NCBI GenBank assembly: GCA_002256535.1
Contig: NMUJ01000070.1
Span: 1-5,728, forward strand
DNA from: Caldifarciminota bacterium 4484_18
GTDB lineage: Bacteria; Hydrothermota; UBA3073; NMUJ01
Length of the DNA stretch: 5,728 nucleotides
Reading direction: 5' to 3'
Shown here: piece by piece, positions 5,178 to 5,728 of the stretch
How positions within the stretch are numbered: the stretch's first letter is position 1
Layout of the letters: every line of letters starts with the position of its first letter
The notes under the pieces: generated by a model
Told to the model about the DNA's origin: nothing
What the model saw: the letters and a program-made list of their open reading frames with translations, nothing else
The model's database searches: none
Made by a program: the position numbers and the translations under genes

Positions 5178-5728
5178 CCCCTGTATTTACAATACCTTCG
5201 GTAAGGACAATGGTCACACGCCATATATTGTGGGGTGGGGTCGAACTCACCCTTACGTATTTTATCCCATACCTCTTTGATAACCTCAACAGCTTTGGTC
5301 TTGCTATCATCGATCTTCTTTAAGCTGGCTTCTACCCCGGTATCGACGAATTTCAGCATCACCTTATTTGGTAGCACGCCAAACCTTTCGTAAAATGCGA
5401 GCACATATATGGGTAATTGCCAGTTTTCGCGTAACTTGCGTTTGGCGGTAGCCTCATCTTTTACATCACCGGTTTTGTAATCGATGATCACACCACCATC
5501 ATCGTGCCAATCAATACGATCCCACCTACCGTTTATTAGGATGCCCTCGACAGTTACACGAAAGGCTTCTTCAATAAATACGGGTGGGGGTGCATCCTTC
5601 TCCTCTTCCATGAATCGCAACAGTACCGACTTACCGTGCTCAAACCGCATACGCTCGTGTTCGGGGCTGTGAAAGTATCCCTTACGTGTACGCCAGACGG
5701 ATTCGAATACGTTGAACACATCCTCTAA
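5174..5728 (-). CDS. RecB/AddB-type PD-(D/E)XK nuclease domain, C-terminal part
   Basis: This gene runs off the right end of the window; the frame is open to 5728, so the GTG at 5719 is unlikely to be the true start. Numbered from that GTG, it shows the Cas4/RecB-family nuclease core: GRWDRID at 64-70 (D67 and D70), VIIDYKTGD at 77-85 (D80-x-K82 metal and catalytic residues) and the QLPIY motif at 101-105. The end carries C168-x2-C171-x5-C177, which matches the last three Cys of the 4Fe-4S clamp of AddB/Cas4-type nucleases; the first Cys would lie upstream, outside the window. It is probably the tail of a UvrD/AddB-like DNA-repair protein that acts on double-strand ends. A stand-alone nuclease cannot be excluded. 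Its TGA overlaps the folD ATG, and it is the first gene of the leftward operon seen here. It appears intact as far as it goes. Confidence 0.88.
   Translation of the reverse strand, partial: LEDVFNVFESVWRTRKGYFHSPEHERMRFEHGKSVLLRFMEEEKDAPPPVFIEEAFRVTVEGILINGRWDRIDWHDDGGVIIDYKTGDVKDEATAKRKLRENWQLPIYVLAFYERFGVLPNKVMLKFVDTGVEASLKKIDDSKTKAVEVIKEVWDKIRKGEFDPTPQYMACDHCPYRRYCKYRG

Overview
The window is gene-dense, with no stretch over 300 bases lacking coding sequence. It looks like part of a bacterial chromosome, probably from an uncultured lineage. The best clue is the secreted protein at 650-2151. It has a signal peptide, a long beta-rich body and a C-terminal FlgD/Por-type sandwich ending in GKFVVIK, a layout common in the candidate phylum WOR-3 (Stahlbacteria) and in the wider Fibrobacterota-Chlorobi-Bacteroidota group. 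This placement is inference from protein style; there is no rRNA or marker set to fix it. I see no mobile element, CRISPR array, tRNA or rRNA.

Left half, + strand: the 5' three quarters of rpe (ribulose-phosphate 3-epimerase, 25-543), cut off after its GFGGQ phosphate loop; a short unmatched open frame (516-662) that looks like the tail of a different protein; a large secreted or surface protein split by a frameshift (650-1708 and 1687-2151); and a membrane-anchored TPR protein (2162-2833).

Right half, - strand, read from right to left: the C-terminal part of a RecB-family PD-(D/E)XK nuclease, probably the end of an AddB/UvrD-type protein (5728-5174); folD in two pieces (5177-4971 and 4984-4451); an N-acetylmuramoyl-L-alanine amidase with a second degenerate amidase-like domain, also split by a frameshift (4467-3721 and 3740-3174); and an XRE-family regulator (3150-2803). 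Nuclease and folD overlap by ATGA, folD and amidase overlap by 17 bases, and the regulator follows after 23 bases, so this is probably one operon. The two halves converge, and the regulator and TPR genes overlap tail to tail by 31 bases.

The most notable feature is that four of about eight genes are broken. Two breaks fit single-base indels (secreted protein, amidase) and two remove tens of codons (rpe C-terminus, folD middle). Either the assembly or reads are faulty here, or the genome is decaying. Deciding between these comes before any biological reading. I found no convincing new defence or mobile system. Biological points that could survive correction are a folD with altered active-site residues, a tandem amidase with a dead second domain, and an AT-rich dyad over the regulator's start codon.
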